Assembly (NCBI RefSeq): GCF_016756315.1
Contig: NZ_AP024235.1
Location: 4,278,001 to 4,342,000 of the forward strand
DNA length: 64,000 nt
Reading direction: 5' to 3'
Source of the DNA: Alteromonas sp. KC3
GTDB taxonomy: Bacteria > Pseudomonadota > Gammaproteobacteria > Enterobacterales > Alteromonadaceae
Below, in pieces: positions 18,285 through 27,667 of the stretch. Under the pieces are notes generated by a model. It saw only the letters and a list, made by a program, of their open reading frames with translations, was not told the origin of the DNA and did no database searches. How positions within the stretch are numbered: position 1 is the first letter of the stretch; each line of letters begins with the position of its first letter. The position numbers and the translations under genes were made by a program.

Positions 18285-19217
18285 ATGTCTATTTTAACCA
18301 GTAGCGTGTTCAATCAAGTTGATAACTCTATTTACTCAAATGCAATGACATTTTTGCGCGCGCCATTAACGCAAGATCCAACTAAGGGAGCTGCCGATGT
18401 CGTGATTTTAGGATTGCCATTTGATATGGCAACCTCGGGTCGTTCAGGTGCTCGCATGGGGCCAGATGCAATTCGTCAAGCGTCAATCAACTTAGCGTGG
18501 GAAGGTCAACGGTTTCCGTGGGATTTTAAGTTAGCAGAACAGTGTCACGTTTGTGATGCCGGTGATTTAGTCTTCTCTGCCGGAGATAGCGAAGAGTTTT
18601 GCGCCCGCGTTGAAATGGCGGCTGACGAGATTTTAGCATCCGGCAAAACCCTGCTTTGTTTTGGCGGCGATCACTTTGTTACTTTGCCATTGCTGCGTTC
18701 ACACGCGAAAAAATTTGGCAAAATGGCGCTAGTTCATTTCGATGCCCATACCGATACGTATAGCAATGGCAGTCGATTCGACCATGGCACTATGTTTTAT
18801 CACGCCCCAAATGAAGGGTTAATTGACAAAGAAAAATCTATACAAATTGGTATTCGCACAAACTATACACAGGAGAATCACGGCTTCACGGTAATCAATG
18901 CCATGCAAGCCAATGATATGGCACCACACGATATTGTTGAACAGATTAAACATACTATTGGTGACTTGCCGGTTTACTTAACGTTTGACATCGACTGCCT
19001 CGACCCCGCGTTTGCACCGGGTACTGGCACGCCAGTGTGTGGTGGTTTATCGACAGACAAGGTACTTCGAATTCTTCAGGGGTTACGGGGCATTAACTTG
19101 GTGGGTATGGACGTGGTGGAAGTTGCACCCTCATACGATCAAAGTGATATCACTGCGTTAGCAGCGGCTACTATCGGCGTTGACTTACTACACTTATGGG
19201 TTTCTAGAGAAAAGTAA
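18285..19217 (+). CDS. speB: Agmatinase (ureohydrolase family)
   Basis: A 310-residue ureohydrolase converting agmatine to putrescine and urea. The manganese-binding motifs are all present: [18 protein letters not shown] and [17 protein letters not shown]. The length fits agmatinase, and arginine decarboxylase SpeA, which makes its substrate, is encoded at 30493-32412. The ATG follows TGAGGACTTTTA, a good ribosome site. It is transcribed alone and ends at the terminator near 19250. Guanidinobutyrase or another ureohydrolase is a less likely alternative. Confidence 0.88.
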   Translation: MSILTSSVFNQVDNSIYSNAMTFLRAPLTQDPTKGAADVVILGLPFDMATSGRSGARMGPDAIRQASINLAWEGQRFPWDFKLAEQCHVCDAGDLVFSAGDSEEFCARVEMAADEILASGKTLLCFGGDHFVTLPLLRSHAKKFGKMALVHFDAHTDTYSNGSRFDHGTMFYHAPNEGLIDKEKSIQIGIRTNYTQENHGFTVINAMQANDMAPHDIVEQIKHTIGDLPVYLTFDIDCLDPAFAPGTGTPVCGGLSTDKVLRILQGLRGINLVGMDVVEVAPSYDQSDITALAAATIGVDLLHLWVSREK

Positions 19218-19242
19218 AAACTTAGAGTGTGTTGAAAGATTA

Positions 19243-19276
19243 AAAAAAACGGGGCATTTCACTGCCCCGTTTTTTA
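19243..19276. terminator. Bidirectional intrinsic terminator, speB / glmS
   Basis: Stem ACGGGGCA (19249-19256) with TGCCCCGT (19263-19270), flanked by an A-run and a T-run. It serves agmatinase on the plus strand and glmS on the minus strand. Confidence 0.92.
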
Positions 19277-19319
19277 TTTACTTTTTAACATTATTGACGG
19301 TCTGCAAACCAAAAAACAC

Positions 19320-21152
19320 TTACTCAACCGTTACCGATTTTGCCAGGTTACGCGGTTGGTCTACATCGGTGCCTTTAATCAAAGCAACATAGTAAGACAA
19401 TAGCTGTAGTGGCAATGTGTAAATAATTGGCGCAATAGGCTCTTCACAATGCGGCACATCAATAACACGCATAGTTTCATCACCCGCAAAGGCAGCGTCT
19501 TTATCTGCAAATACATACATGATGCCGCCACGAGCGCGTACTTCTTCAACGTTAGATTTAAGCTTTTCAAGTAGCTCGTTGTTAGGCGCCACTACGATAA
19601 CTGGCATCTCATCATCAATAAGTGCAAGTGGACCGTGCTTTAACTCACCAGACGCGTAGGCTTCAGCGTGAATGTAAGAGATCTCTTTAAGCTTAAGCGC
19701 GCCTTCCATTGCAATAGGATACTGGTCACCACGACCTAAGAATAAACTATGGTTTTTGTCAGCAAACTCTTCGGCTAGGTCTTCAATACCACCTGTGATA
19801 GCCAAGGTTTCTTCTAGCTTTGCAGGTAGGCTATGAAGCGCAGAAACAATACCTTTAGCATCAGATTCGGCCATGCCGTTCTCTTTGCCAAGTGCTAAGG
19901 TTAGCATCAAGAATGCCGTTAACTGCGTAGTGAAGGCTTTGGTTGAAGCTACACCAATTTCAGCGCCAGCGCGTGTCATAAAGGCAAGGTCAGATTCGCG
20001 TACAAGCGATGAGCCAGGTACGTTACAAATGGTCAGGCTCGACATGTAGCCCAATTCTTTTGCAAGACGTAGTGCTGCCAATGTATCTGCCGTTTCACCT
20101 GACTGAGATATGGTAATAAGCAAACTGTTTGGGTGAACCACAGACTTGCGGTAGCGAAACTCAGACGCAATTTCTACGTTACACGATACATTCGCGTATT
20201 GCTCAAGCCAGTAACGCGCAGTCATGCCCGCATGATAACTTGTACCACAAGCAATAATTTGAACGTGTTTTACTTTGCTAAAGATATCTGCCGCGCCTTC
20301 ACCAAATACGCCAGGCATTAGGCCGTTCTCGTCTATACGATTTTGAAGTGCATTGCGTACAACGGTAGGTTGTTCGTGAATTTCTTTAAGCATGTAGTGA
20401 CGGTAGCCCGCTTTATCACCCGCATCGTGCTCAATATTCGATTCAATAACTTCACGCTCTACAGGTGCGCCATCTTTATCAAAGATACTTACGTCGCGAC
20501 GCGTGATTTCAGCTACATCGCCCTCTTCTAAAAAGATAAAGCGGCGAGTTACTGGCAATAATGCCATTTGGTCAGATGCGATAAAGTTCTCACCTAGGCC
20601 CAAACCAATGACTAATGGGCTGCCAGAGCGCGCCACTACCACGCGACTTGGATCTTCTTTGTCCATTATCACTGTGCCATAAGCACCGTGAAAGGTTTTA
20701 ACTGCGCTTTGTACCGCGTTTAAAAGTGTTTTACCTGATTTCAATTCTTCGTGAACGGTGTGCGCAATGGTTTCTGTATCTGTGTCACTGGTAAAGGTGT
20801 ACCCTTTATCAGCAAGCTGCGCTTTTAGTGTTACGTAGTTTTCAATGATACCGTTGTGCACTACTGCCACGCGGTCAGTTGAGAAATGAGGGTGAGCATT
20901 CGCTTCAGTAACACCACCGTGTGTTGCCCAGCGTGTATGCGCGATACCCGTACCACCTAGCGCGTCTTCTTGTGCTACGGCGTCAGCCAGTTCTTGTACT
21001 TTGCCTGTACGACGAATGCGTTTTAGCGTGCCATCTTGCTGCAACAATGCCACACCAGCCGAGTCATACCCACGGTACTCAAGGCGTTTAAGTCCTTCTA
21101 GTAGAATTTCTACTACATTACGTTCGGCAACAGCGCCTACAATTCCACACAT
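19320..21152 (-). CDS. glmS: Glutamine-fructose-6-phosphate aminotransferase (isomerizing)
   Basis: A 610-residue enzyme making glucosamine-6-phosphate from fructose-6-phosphate and glutamine, the first step to UDP-GlcNAc for peptidoglycan and LPS. It starts MCGIVGAV, with Cys2 as the glutaminase nucleophile after Met removal; glutaminase domain about 1-240, then two SIS sugar-isomerase domains ([26 protein letters not shown]), ending in the conserved [11 protein letters not shown]. Full length for the family. It sits two bases after the DeoR regulator gene, so the two are one operon; glmU lies close by. Confidence 0.97.
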   Translation of the reverse strand: MCGIVGAVAERNVVEILLEGLKRLEYRGYDSAGVALLQQDGTLKRIRRTGKVQELADAVAQEDALGGTGIAHTRWATHGGVTEANAHPHFSTDRVAVVHNGIIENYVTLKAQLADKGYTFTSDTDTETIAHTVHEELKSGKTLLNAVQSAVKTFHGAYGTVIMDKEDPSRVVVARSGSPLVIGLGLGENFIASDQMALLPVTRRFIFLEEGDVAEITRRDVSIFDKDGAPVEREVIESNIEHDAGDKAGYRHYMLKEIHEQPTVVRNALQNRIDENGLMPGVFGEGAADIFSKVKHVQIIACGTSYHAGMTARYWLEQYANVSCNVEIASEFRYRKSVVHPNSLLITISQSGETADTLAALRLAKELGYMSSLTICNVPGSSLVRESDLAFMTRAGAEIGVASTKAFTTQLTAFLMLTLALGKENGMAESDAKGIVSALHSLPAKLEETLAITGGIEDLAEEFADKNHSLFLGRGDQYPIAMEGALKLKEISYIHAEAYASGELKHGPLALIDDEMPVIVVAPNNELLEKLKSNVEEVRARGGIMYVFADKDAAFAGDETMRVIDVPHCEEPIAPIIYTLPLQLLSYYVALIKGTDVDQPRNLAKSVTVE

Positions 21153-21154
21153 AA

Positions 21155-21994
21155 TTATTCTCCATTAAGCGCAGCAATCATTACCGCAACGCCCTGTTCT
21201 TCAATGTTTTGTTTATCTTGAGCACTGATACCCTCGTCAGTGATCAAAACTGAAATAGTGTCCCAACCTAGTTCGAGATTGGGCATTTTATGAGTTAGTT
21301 TCTTCGAACTTGCCATTACAACGACCTTACTGGCGGCTTGAGCCATGGCACGAGTTACACCTGTTAGTTCGTTAAACGTGGTTGTCCCGCGATTGACATC
21401 AATACCTGCAGCGCCAATAAAAGCAATATCAAAACTATAGGCGTTAACCAATTGTTCAGCCATGGCGCCTTGAAATGACTGCGATTGTGCATCCCACGTA
21501 CCGCCTGTCATCAGCACAGTAGGCTCTTTCTCACATTGTGTAAGGTAGTTCGCTGTCGACAGTGCATTGGTCATCACTACCAAACCACCAATCTGTGATA
21601 AAAAAGGAAGGATTGTTGAAGTTGTTGAGCCGCAATCGATAACAAGTTTGCTACCAGGCTTAACCAGCGATGCTGCACACTCACCGATATGAGAAAGCGA
21701 TGATATGACATTGCCTGTTTTTGGGGATAACGCGTCGGGTACATTGTGCTTTGCAACTGCCGGTACCGCACCACCGAACTGTCTAATTATTAACCCCTGC
21801 GCGTCAAGGGCCGCTAAGTCTTTTCTTATAGTAACTTCAGATGTATTAAATTGTGCCGCTAAGGCCTCCACCTGCGTGTGGCCGTGCTGGTTTATCCACG
21901 TCACTATTGCCTGACGTCGCACATCAACTGACTTACTACTTCTCAATTGTTCTCGTTCCGCTCGGTTAATAGTTATATTCACAGTAGGTGGCAA
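21155..21994 (-). CDS. DeoR family regulator, upstream of glmS
   Basis: A 279-residue repressor: N-terminal DeoR helix-turn-helix (about 25-80, [42 protein letters not shown]) and a C-terminal sugar-phosphate sensor domain ([14 protein letters not shown] ... NALSTANYL ... [19 protein letters not shown]). DeoR proteins respond to phosphosugars; with glmS as the next gene, an amino-sugar phosphate is a likely signal. Three direct repeats spaced by 21 bases lie just upstream of its ATG, suggesting autoregulation. Confidence 0.9.
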   Translation of the reverse strand: MPPTVNITINRAEREQLRSSKSVDVRRQAIVTWINQHGHTQVEALAAQFNTSEVTIRKDLAALDAQGLIIRQFGGAVPAVAKHNVPDALSPKTGNVISSLSHIGECAASLVKPGSKLVIDCGSTTSTILPFLSQIGGLVVMTNALSTANYLTQCEKEPTVLMTGGTWDAQSQSFQGAMAEQLVNAYSFDIAFIGAAGIDVNRGTTTFNELTGVTRAMAQAASKVVVMASSKKLTHKMPNLELGWDTISVLITDEGISAQDKQNIEEQGVAVMIAALNGE

Positions 21995-22004
21995 ACACGC
22001 ATAA

Positions 22005-22061
22005 CTTTCAAAACGAAAGCTATGAATTATATTTCGAAAGCATGCTATGTTATTACGAAAC
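22005..22061. promoter_or_regulatory. 21-bp-spaced CGAAAG repeats, candidate DeoR operator
   Basis: CGAAAG at 22014-22019 and 22035-22040 and CGAAAC at 22056-22061 start exactly 21 bases apart (two helical turns). An inverted copy, CTTTCA, is at 22005-22010. The block lies 11 to 67 bases upstream of the DeoR ATG, where an autoregulatory operator is expected, and resembles the CTTTCG-type repeats bound by other DeoR-family proteins. Confidence 0.55.
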
Positions 22062-22079
22062 TTTGATCAAGCGTTTTGT

Positions 22080-23105
22080 TTATTTATACATCAATTTTGC
22101 CTGTGCAGCATTTGCTTCAATGGCCAGCTCTATTGTTCGAATTACAGCAACCACACTGTTTGCATCTGCTGGCAAAGAAGCATTGCCTGCAACGGCCTTC
22201 GCAAGTTCTTTGAAGAAAGTGAGATACTGACCATCAAGAGTGGGGACTTTCTTCTGAGTTGCCTCATTACCCAGCTCACCGTGTTCTTCATGTGGTGTCA
22301 CGGCCCATTTTTCATCTGTGAACGGCAACGCAGCCCTTAACTGGTCTTCTTGTGGATCTAAATAGAATTTACGATAGCTAGCTTTTGTTCCCTGCACATC
22401 AAAGCGCAATGTAGCGCCGCCTTGAAAGGCAGAACTGCCGAGTTTTATCATCTTATCTTCGTAGTGAAGCGTAATATCAAAACAGTCATCTGATTGACCA
22501 CCCTCGCGAAGTGTAACGATATCAGCTGATACTGCTTTAGGCTCACCAAATAGCTGTAGAGCCTGGTCTATAAGATGAGGGCCAAGATCCCAGAAAATAC
22601 CGCTGCCCGGCCCGGCATTCTCTCGCCAACGATTACGCGGTGTAGGACGAAAGCGGTCGAATCGACTTTCAAATCGCTTAACATCTCCCAAGGTTCCTGC
22701 TGCCATAAGCTTCTTAAGCGTAAGAAAGTCGCCATCAAAGCGTCTATTGTGGTAAACACAAAGCTTGCGATTTTTAGACTTTGCCAGACTAACAAGCGCT
22801 TCTGCGTCGGCTGTGCTTAAGGTAAATGGCTTCTCGACTAATACATGACAGTTATATTCAAGAGCAAGTTTAGCTTGAGGTGCATGAAGGTGATTTGGCG
22901 TTGTGATCACCACCAAGTCAAAAGTGTGCTTTTCCAGCGCTTCTTCTAAGGATGTATACACAGTAGCGTCAGGCAGCGCTGCATTTACCAAGTCAGGTTT
23001 TGAAGATACCACCCCATCAACAACGAAGTCTGGTAGATAGTTGAGAAATGGCAGATGAAAGGTCTGGGCTGAAAAACCAAATCCAACAAGTAAGGTAGAA
23101 AGCAT
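22080..23105 (-). CDS. Gfo/Idh/MocA family oxidoreductase
   Basis: A 341-residue NAD(P)-dependent oxidoreductase. The N-terminal Rossmann domain (residues 1-120) begins LLVGFGFSAQTFHLPFL and contains the family signature LVEKPFTLSTADAEAL, where EKP is the catalytic/NAD-binding motif. The C-terminal alpha/beta domain has FWDLGPHLIDQALQLFG, with the usual Asp and His. It resembles the YdgJ/YhhX subgroup of sugar or inositol dehydrogenases; the substrate is not known. It stands between glmU and the deoR-glmS operon but has its own upstream terminator-separated start. Confidence 0.88.
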   Translation of the reverse strand: MLSTLLVGFGFSAQTFHLPFLNYLPDFVVDGVVSSKPDLVNAALPDATVYTSLEEALEKHTFDLVVITTPNHLHAPQAKLALEYNCHVLVEKPFTLSTADAEALVSLAKSKNRKLCVYHNRRFDGDFLTLKKLMAAGTLGDVKRFESRFDRFRPTPRNRWRENAGPGSGIFWDLGPHLIDQALQLFGEPKAVSADIVTLREGGQSDDCFDITLHYEDKMIKLGSSAFQGGATLRFDVQGTKASYRKFYLDPQEDQLRAALPFTDEKWAVTPHEEHGELGNEATQKKVPTLDGQYLTFFKELAKAVAGNASLPADANSVVAVIRTIELAIEANAAQAKLMYK

Positions 23106-23164
23106 TTGTGCTCCTTGGTGGGAAATTGAAACTTGCGTGTTGTACCTACTACTATAACAAGCAT

Positions 23165-23208
23165 AAAAAAACGGAGCGTCTTTATTAAAAAACTCGCTCC
23201 GCTTTTTT
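23165..23208 (-). terminator. Intrinsic terminator after glmU
   Basis: Stem CGGAGCG (23172-23178) with CGCTCCG (23195-23201), flanked by A7 and CT6. On the minus strand it ends glmU transcription before the oxidoreductase gene. Confidence 0.85.
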
Positions 23209-23234
23209 ATTAGCTAAGGCTGATTTGCGCCTTG

Positions 23235-24596
23235 TTACGACTTTTTGGTCGGTCTCGGCCAGTTCGCAATATTGCGCTGTTTACCGCGCGCGACAGCCAA
23301 TGCTTTATCTTCCACTGCACTGGTGATAACTGAGCCCGCTCCAACCGTTGCGCCATCACCAATAGACACAGGCGCAACCAATGAAGAGTTAGAACCAATA
23401 AATGCATTCTCTCCAATAATGGTTTTTGATTTATTCACGCCATCGTAATTACATGTGATGGTACCCGCGCCAATGTTGGCATTCGGGCCGACCTGTGCGT
23501 CACCTAAATAAGTAAGGTGATTGGCTTTTGCACCCTCACCCAAAACCGCTTTTTTCATTTCAACAAAGTTACCCACTTTGGCATTTTTGTGCATAACTGC
23601 GCCAGGACGAAGTCGGGCATAAGGGCCGACTACGCACGCTTCACCCACTTGAGCATCTTCGATAATTGAATTGGCTTCAATCACTGCATTATCTGCAATC
23701 GTGCAGTTTCGCAAAATACAGTTAGCACCAATTGTAACGTTGCTGCCAATTTTGACTTCACCTTCAACAATAACGTTTACGTCAATAACAATGTCATTGC
23801 CAATATCCATTGAACCACGTAAATCGAAGCGTGATGGGTCAAGTAGCGTTACACCATTGGTCATCAGTTCATTAGCTTGACGATGTTGTAAAGCGCGCTC
23901 TAGGTTAGCGAGTTGCAAACGGTTATTGACACCTTCAACTTCTACCGCTGATTGCGGTTGCGCAGATTGAATTCGCTTACCTTCAGCGGCCGCCATCGCA
24001 ATCACATCAGTAAGGTAGTACTCGCCTTGCGCGTTATCGTTGCTTAAATCACCCAACCAGCGTTTTAGGTCTGCGCCTGACATCATCATCATGCCAGTAT
24101 TAATTTCTTTTATTGCACGCTGAGCGTCTGTCGCGTCTTTATGTTCTACAATCGCAGTTATATTGTCGTTTTCACGAACGATGCGCCCCATACCTGTAGG
24201 GTCATCTAGCTCTACCGTTAGTAACGCAAGGTCACACTGTGCTTTTACCGCTTTAAGCGCGCTTAACGTTTCTTCTCGTATTAGCGGCGCATCACCGACT
24301 AAAATGAGCACATCTTCATCGTCTTTAACATGAGGAACTGCCTGCTGAACGGCATGACCTGTACCCAATTGCTCAGCTTGCAAACACCAGTTTAGGTTGT
24401 CTTCGATAATCGTTGCTTTAAGTTGGTCACCACCGTGGCCGTAAACAAGATGTATATTGTCAGCGCCCAGCGATTTAACGGTATTAATAATGCGTTGAAC
24501 CATTGGCACACCGCCAACTTTGTGCAGTACTTTTGGCAAAGATGACTTCATGCGGGTACCTTTACCCGCGGCTAAAACAACGACTGAGAAAGCCAT
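23235..24596 (-). CDS. glmU: Bifunctional GlcNAc-1-P uridyltransferase / glucosamine-1-P acetyltransferase
   Basis: A 453-residue cytoplasmic enzyme doing the last two steps to UDP-GlcNAc. The N-terminal uridyltransferase has [18 protein letters not shown] and LVGDAPLI; the C-terminal left-handed beta-helix (from about 250) holds hexapeptide repeats and the acetyltransferase signature [28 protein letters not shown]. Length and domain order are normal. It is a single gene ended by the terminator at 23165-23208, in the same neighbourhood as glmS, which supplies the pathway's first step. Confidence 0.97.
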   Translation of the reverse strand: MAFSVVVLAAGKGTRMKSSLPKVLHKVGGVPMVQRIINTVKSLGADNIHLVYGHGGDQLKATIIEDNLNWCLQAEQLGTGHAVQQAVPHVKDDEDVLILVGDAPLIREETLSALKAVKAQCDLALLTVELDDPTGMGRIVRENDNITAIVEHKDATDAQRAIKEINTGMMMMSGADLKRWLGDLSNDNAQGEYYLTDVIAMAAAEGKRIQSAQPQSAVEVEGVNNRLQLANLERALQHRQANELMTNGVTLLDPSRFDLRGSMDIGNDIVIDVNVIVEGEVKIGSNVTIGANCILRNCTIADNAVIEANSIIEDAQVGEACVVGPYARLRPGAVMHKNAKVGNFVEMKKAVLGEGAKANHLTYLGDAQVGPNANIGAGTITCNYDGVNKSKTIIGENAFIGSNSSLVAPVSIGDGATVGAGSVITSAVEDKALAVARGKQRNIANWPRPTKKS

Positions 24597-24837
24597 AGTA
24601 TTCCTTTAATTTGCTAATACGTATAAACAGTAAATATCAATGATTGAGGCTAGTGTAACTAAGGTAGATGAAGATGTCAGTGCTTCATTACATCAAAAAG
24701 CGTCATATCCACTAGTCAAATAGGCTTTTGTCATTTAGTCTAAATTTACAGCAAACTACCTAGTAGTTCATAAGTGCAGCGGTTATAATTGCACTAACGA
24801 TATAACGTTCAGTCAGGCAAGGGAGCATGCGTAGTCT

Positions 24838-26259
24838 GTGAACACATTTAGAACACTGCATCGAAGCATACTGGTGTTATTCGCCGTGGTAGTCATCGCC
24901 ATTGTGACACTGGTTCATTTTAGTATTTCCAAAATTGTTGCCGAGCAAAGTCGCGCGCAACAACAATCCTTATCACCCGCCATTTCGCTAATTGTCGAGC
25001 AATTGCTTAAACCACTTCATATTTCTGAAGCGTTGGGGCACTCCACTGAGCTTGTCGATTTAATGCGCGGAGAGAACATTGATGAGACTGCCGTTTTCAA
25101 GACATTGGATCGTCTTGAAGATGAATTTGGCTTATCGTTTTTTATCGCCTCAGAAAGTGACAGAAAGCAATACAATTCTGACGGTTCGATAATTGATCTT
25201 GTAGAGGGTGAGGTAAGTTGGTACTTCAAGTATCGAGACCACCCAGCTGATGCCGTTGCAGACATCGGCAAATGGGAAGATACCCATTTTTACATTGATA
25301 TTAAAATTCATGACGAATCTGGAAAATTCTTAGGCTTTTTTGGGGTAGGTAAAAGCCTTAGAAGCTTTATCGAAGTTTTTGATACCTACAAGCAAGAGTA
25401 TGGCTACGACTTTCTCTTTGTCGATGGACAAGGCGACATAATGCTGTCATCTGATCCAGAACTTATAGCGTCATATTCTGAATTTACGAACCTCTCAGAA
25501 TTGCCGTGGTATGCCAGTCTGCCCATCGCCATACAAGACGAGCAAGCGCTTAACAATAAGCTTGTCACCATTGATCAGAAAGATTTTCTTATTGCTGAAG
25601 TTAAACTTAATCAGTTTGGCTGGACCGTATTTTTATTAAGTCCTCTTGAAGACCGACAAGCGGAGATTTCTCAGGCGTTTATTTTCAGTGTTGTAACGCT
25701 GCTTGTTGTTGTGTTTTCTCTGTTTCTGCTTATATACAACCTGCTGTACTACTTTAGAAAAGATATGCAGCCAGACTTAGTTGTACGACATTCTACTCGC
25801 TTGCCTGAAAAAGATAACTTACAGCTTATCTATAAAACACTGTTGGCTGAACACAATTCACTGAGTTTGATGCTGATTAATGTAGATGGTTTTAGCGACA
25901 TAGTGGATGCTCACGGTAGAAATACAGGTGACGACATTCTAGATAAAGTGGTGGGTTATTTAGCGGATCACTTACGAGAAAGCGACGTACTAGGACGATG
26001 GAGTAGTGAAGAGTTTATTGTCCTGTTGCCTAATACTGGCCCACATGTAGCGTTTGATCTTGCTCAGAATATTCGTCATGGTATTGCCACATTACCGCCG
26101 TTACCAGAATTACCTGACCTACAAATAACGGCGTCGATTGGTATTTCCTATACCGCATCAAGCCGCGCTATGCATGAAGTCACTGCACATGCAGAAGACG
26201 CGCTTTATCAAGCAAAGCGCGATGGAAGCAATTTAGTGAGGATGCAGCTTATTGAGTAG
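24838..26259 (+). CDS. Cache-domain membrane protein with divergent GGDEF (SSEEF)
   Basis: A 473-residue protein with an N-terminal membrane helix (8-30), a periplasmic dCache-like sensor domain (about 35-280, with DTHFYIDIKIHDESGKFLGFFGVG), a second membrane helix (about 280-305) and a GGDEF domain (about 330-470). The active-site motif reads SSEEF instead of GGDEF, while the I-site RESD lies at the standard five-residue distance. The two glycines normally contact GTP, so this may be inactive as a cyclase and act as a c-di-GMP receptor. The start is GTG. It overlaps the convergent DMT gene by 11 bases. Confidence 0.85.
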   Translation: MNTFRTLHRSILVLFAVVVIAIVTLVHFSISKIVAEQSRAQQQSLSPAISLIVEQLLKPLHISEALGHSTELVDLMRGENIDETAVFKTLDRLEDEFGLSFFIASESDRKQYNSDGSIIDLVEGEVSWYFKYRDHPADAVADIGKWEDTHFYIDIKIHDESGKFLGFFGVGKSLRSFIEVFDTYKQEYGYDFLFVDGQGDIMLSSDPELIASYSEFTNLSELPWYASLPIAIQDEQALNNKLVTIDQKDFLIAEVKLNQFGWTVFLLSPLEDRQAEISQAFIFSVVTLLVVVFSLFLLIYNLLYYFRKDMQPDLVVRHSTRLPEKDNLQLIYKTLLAEHNSLSLMLINVDGFSDIVDAHGRNTGDDILDKVVGYLADHLRESDVLGRWSSEEFIVLLPNTGPHVAFDLAQNIRHGIATLPPLPELPDLQITASIGISYTASSRAMHEVTAHAEDALYQAKRDGSNLVRMQLIE

Positions 26260-27139
26260 CGGTCTGTGCTTTAGACCGTCTCCTTGTGAGCACACCTGTT
26301 GTCAGCGCAACACCGAACAGAATCATTAGACCACCGATGATGGTTTGTGCTGACAAGTGCTCTTGCAAAAACAACACTCCCCAAACGATGCCAAATAGCG
26401 GTACAAGGTATGCCACCGTTATCGCCTTTGCTGGGCCTATATTGGCAATTAACTTAAAATAAAGAATGTACGCAATACCGGTACCTGCAATGGCCAGTGC
26501 CACAGCGTTTGCCCAAGCATGGGTGCTTGGCATAGTAGCGGGTAAGGTCGCCAGTGCAAACGGTGCTAACATTACACTTGCCATCGCTTGGCTACCCGTA
26601 GCGACGACCAATGGCTTTACTCCCTGCAACCACTTTTTCATCATACTTGCGGCAATACCATACCCCAATGTAGCCAGTAACGCTGTAAGGATAGGTAGAA
26701 AACTTATTTCTCCTTCGCCTAGCTTTTGCTGGCTAATTACCGCCACACCGATAAAACCAATAAACAGCCCCGCTATCGCAGATTTGGTTAATTTGTCACC
26801 CAGCCAAGCCCACGCAACTATTGCGCCGAACATAGGCGCTGTGGCGTTTAAAATTGCGTTTACGCCCGCTTCCAAATGCAAACTGCTGTAGTTAAACAGT
26901 ACGAAAGGCACTGCGGTGTTGGCAAGCCCGACTAACGCAATGGCTAACCAATGTTGCCGTATATCTTTAATCGAGCCTCGCAACATGAGCAAAGGAAGTA
27001 AAACCGCTGTGGCAAGTAACGTACGAATTGCAACGAGCACATAGATACCAAACTCAGGGGCAGCAACTCGCATAAATATAAATGAGCCTCCCCAAATACC
27101 TGCTAGCACTAACAGTGATAGAAGATCTTTTATTGCCAT
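26249..27139 (-). CDS. EamA/DMT family transporter
   Basis: A 296-residue inner-membrane protein with ten predicted helices in two EamA repeats (about 8-135 and 145-285), typical of the drug/metabolite transporter family. Starts with KDLLSLLVLAGIWGGSFIFMRVAAPEFG and has the repeat signature 'VPLFGIVWGVLFLQEHLS' near the end. The family exports amino acids, metabolites or drugs. The gene overlaps ogt by ten bases (27130-27139) and is the third gene of the alkylation-repair operon; a direct role in repair is not implied. Confidence 0.9.
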   Translation of the reverse strand: MAIKDLLSLLVLAGIWGGSFIFMRVAAPEFGIYVLVAIRTLLATAVLLPLLMLRGSIKDIRQHWLAIALVGLANTAVPFVLFNYSSLHLEAGVNAILNATAPMFGAIVAWAWLGDKLTKSAIAGLFIGFIGVAVISQQKLGEGEISFLPILTALLATLGYGIAASMMKKWLQGVKPLVVATGSQAMASVMLAPFALATLPATMPSTHAWANAVALAIAGTGIAYILYFKLIANIGPAKAITVAYLVPLFGIVWGVLFLQEHLSAQTIIGGLMILFGVALTTGVLTRRRSKAQTATQ

Positions 27140-27600
27140 AATACGCCCTGCGCTCCTTCTAAATTCAACAAAAACTGCTTTCGATGCAAACCGCCAGCAT
27201 AGCCGGTGAGGGTTTTGTTACTGCCAATAATACGATGGCAAGGCACGACTATCGCAATAGGATTCCGACCATTAGCCATACCAACGGCGCGCACACCTTT
27301 AGGGTTTCCTATAGCGTTTGCTATATCTAGGTAGCTGGCCGTTTCACCATAAGGGATCTGTACAAGCGCTTCCCATACCCGGCGCTGAAATTGCGTACCG
27401 CCAGCAGCTAAAGGCAAGTCAAATTGGGTAAGTTTTCTGGCAAAATAAGCATTAAGTTGTGCACACGCTTCTTGTGTTAACGCATTACTTATTGCGGTTT
27501 TCTCGGGTACATCCACAAACCCAATCGCAGTAATACCCTGTGTGTTGGCATGCACTTGCACGTAGCCTTCAGGCGTCTCAATATGCTGTGTGTATTCCAT
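27130..27600 (-). CDS. ogt: Methylated-DNA-protein cysteine methyltransferase
   Basis: A 156-residue suicide enzyme that takes alkyl groups from O6-alkylguanine onto its own cysteine. The active-site motif VVPCHRIIGS and the GNPKGVRAVGMANGRNPI DNA-binding segment (with Arg finger) are present, and the C-terminal domain has the expected length. It lies 67 bases after the Ada-AraC-AlkA fusion gene on the same strand, so both direct reversal and base-excision repair of alkylation are encoded together. Confidence 0.95.
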   Translation of the reverse strand: MEYTQHIETPEGYVQVHANTQGITAIGFVDVPEKTAISNALTQEACAQLNAYFARKLTQFDLPLAAGGTQFQRRVWEALVQIPYGETASYLDIANAIGNPKGVRAVGMANGRNPIAIVVPCHRIIGSNKTLTGYAGGLHRKQFLLNLEGAQGVLWQ

Positions 27601-27667
27601 AAAAGCCCTTTTCTTGTTGCACTCTCAATACGTGCTTGTAACACGCACTTTCAACTAATTAGTGTGT

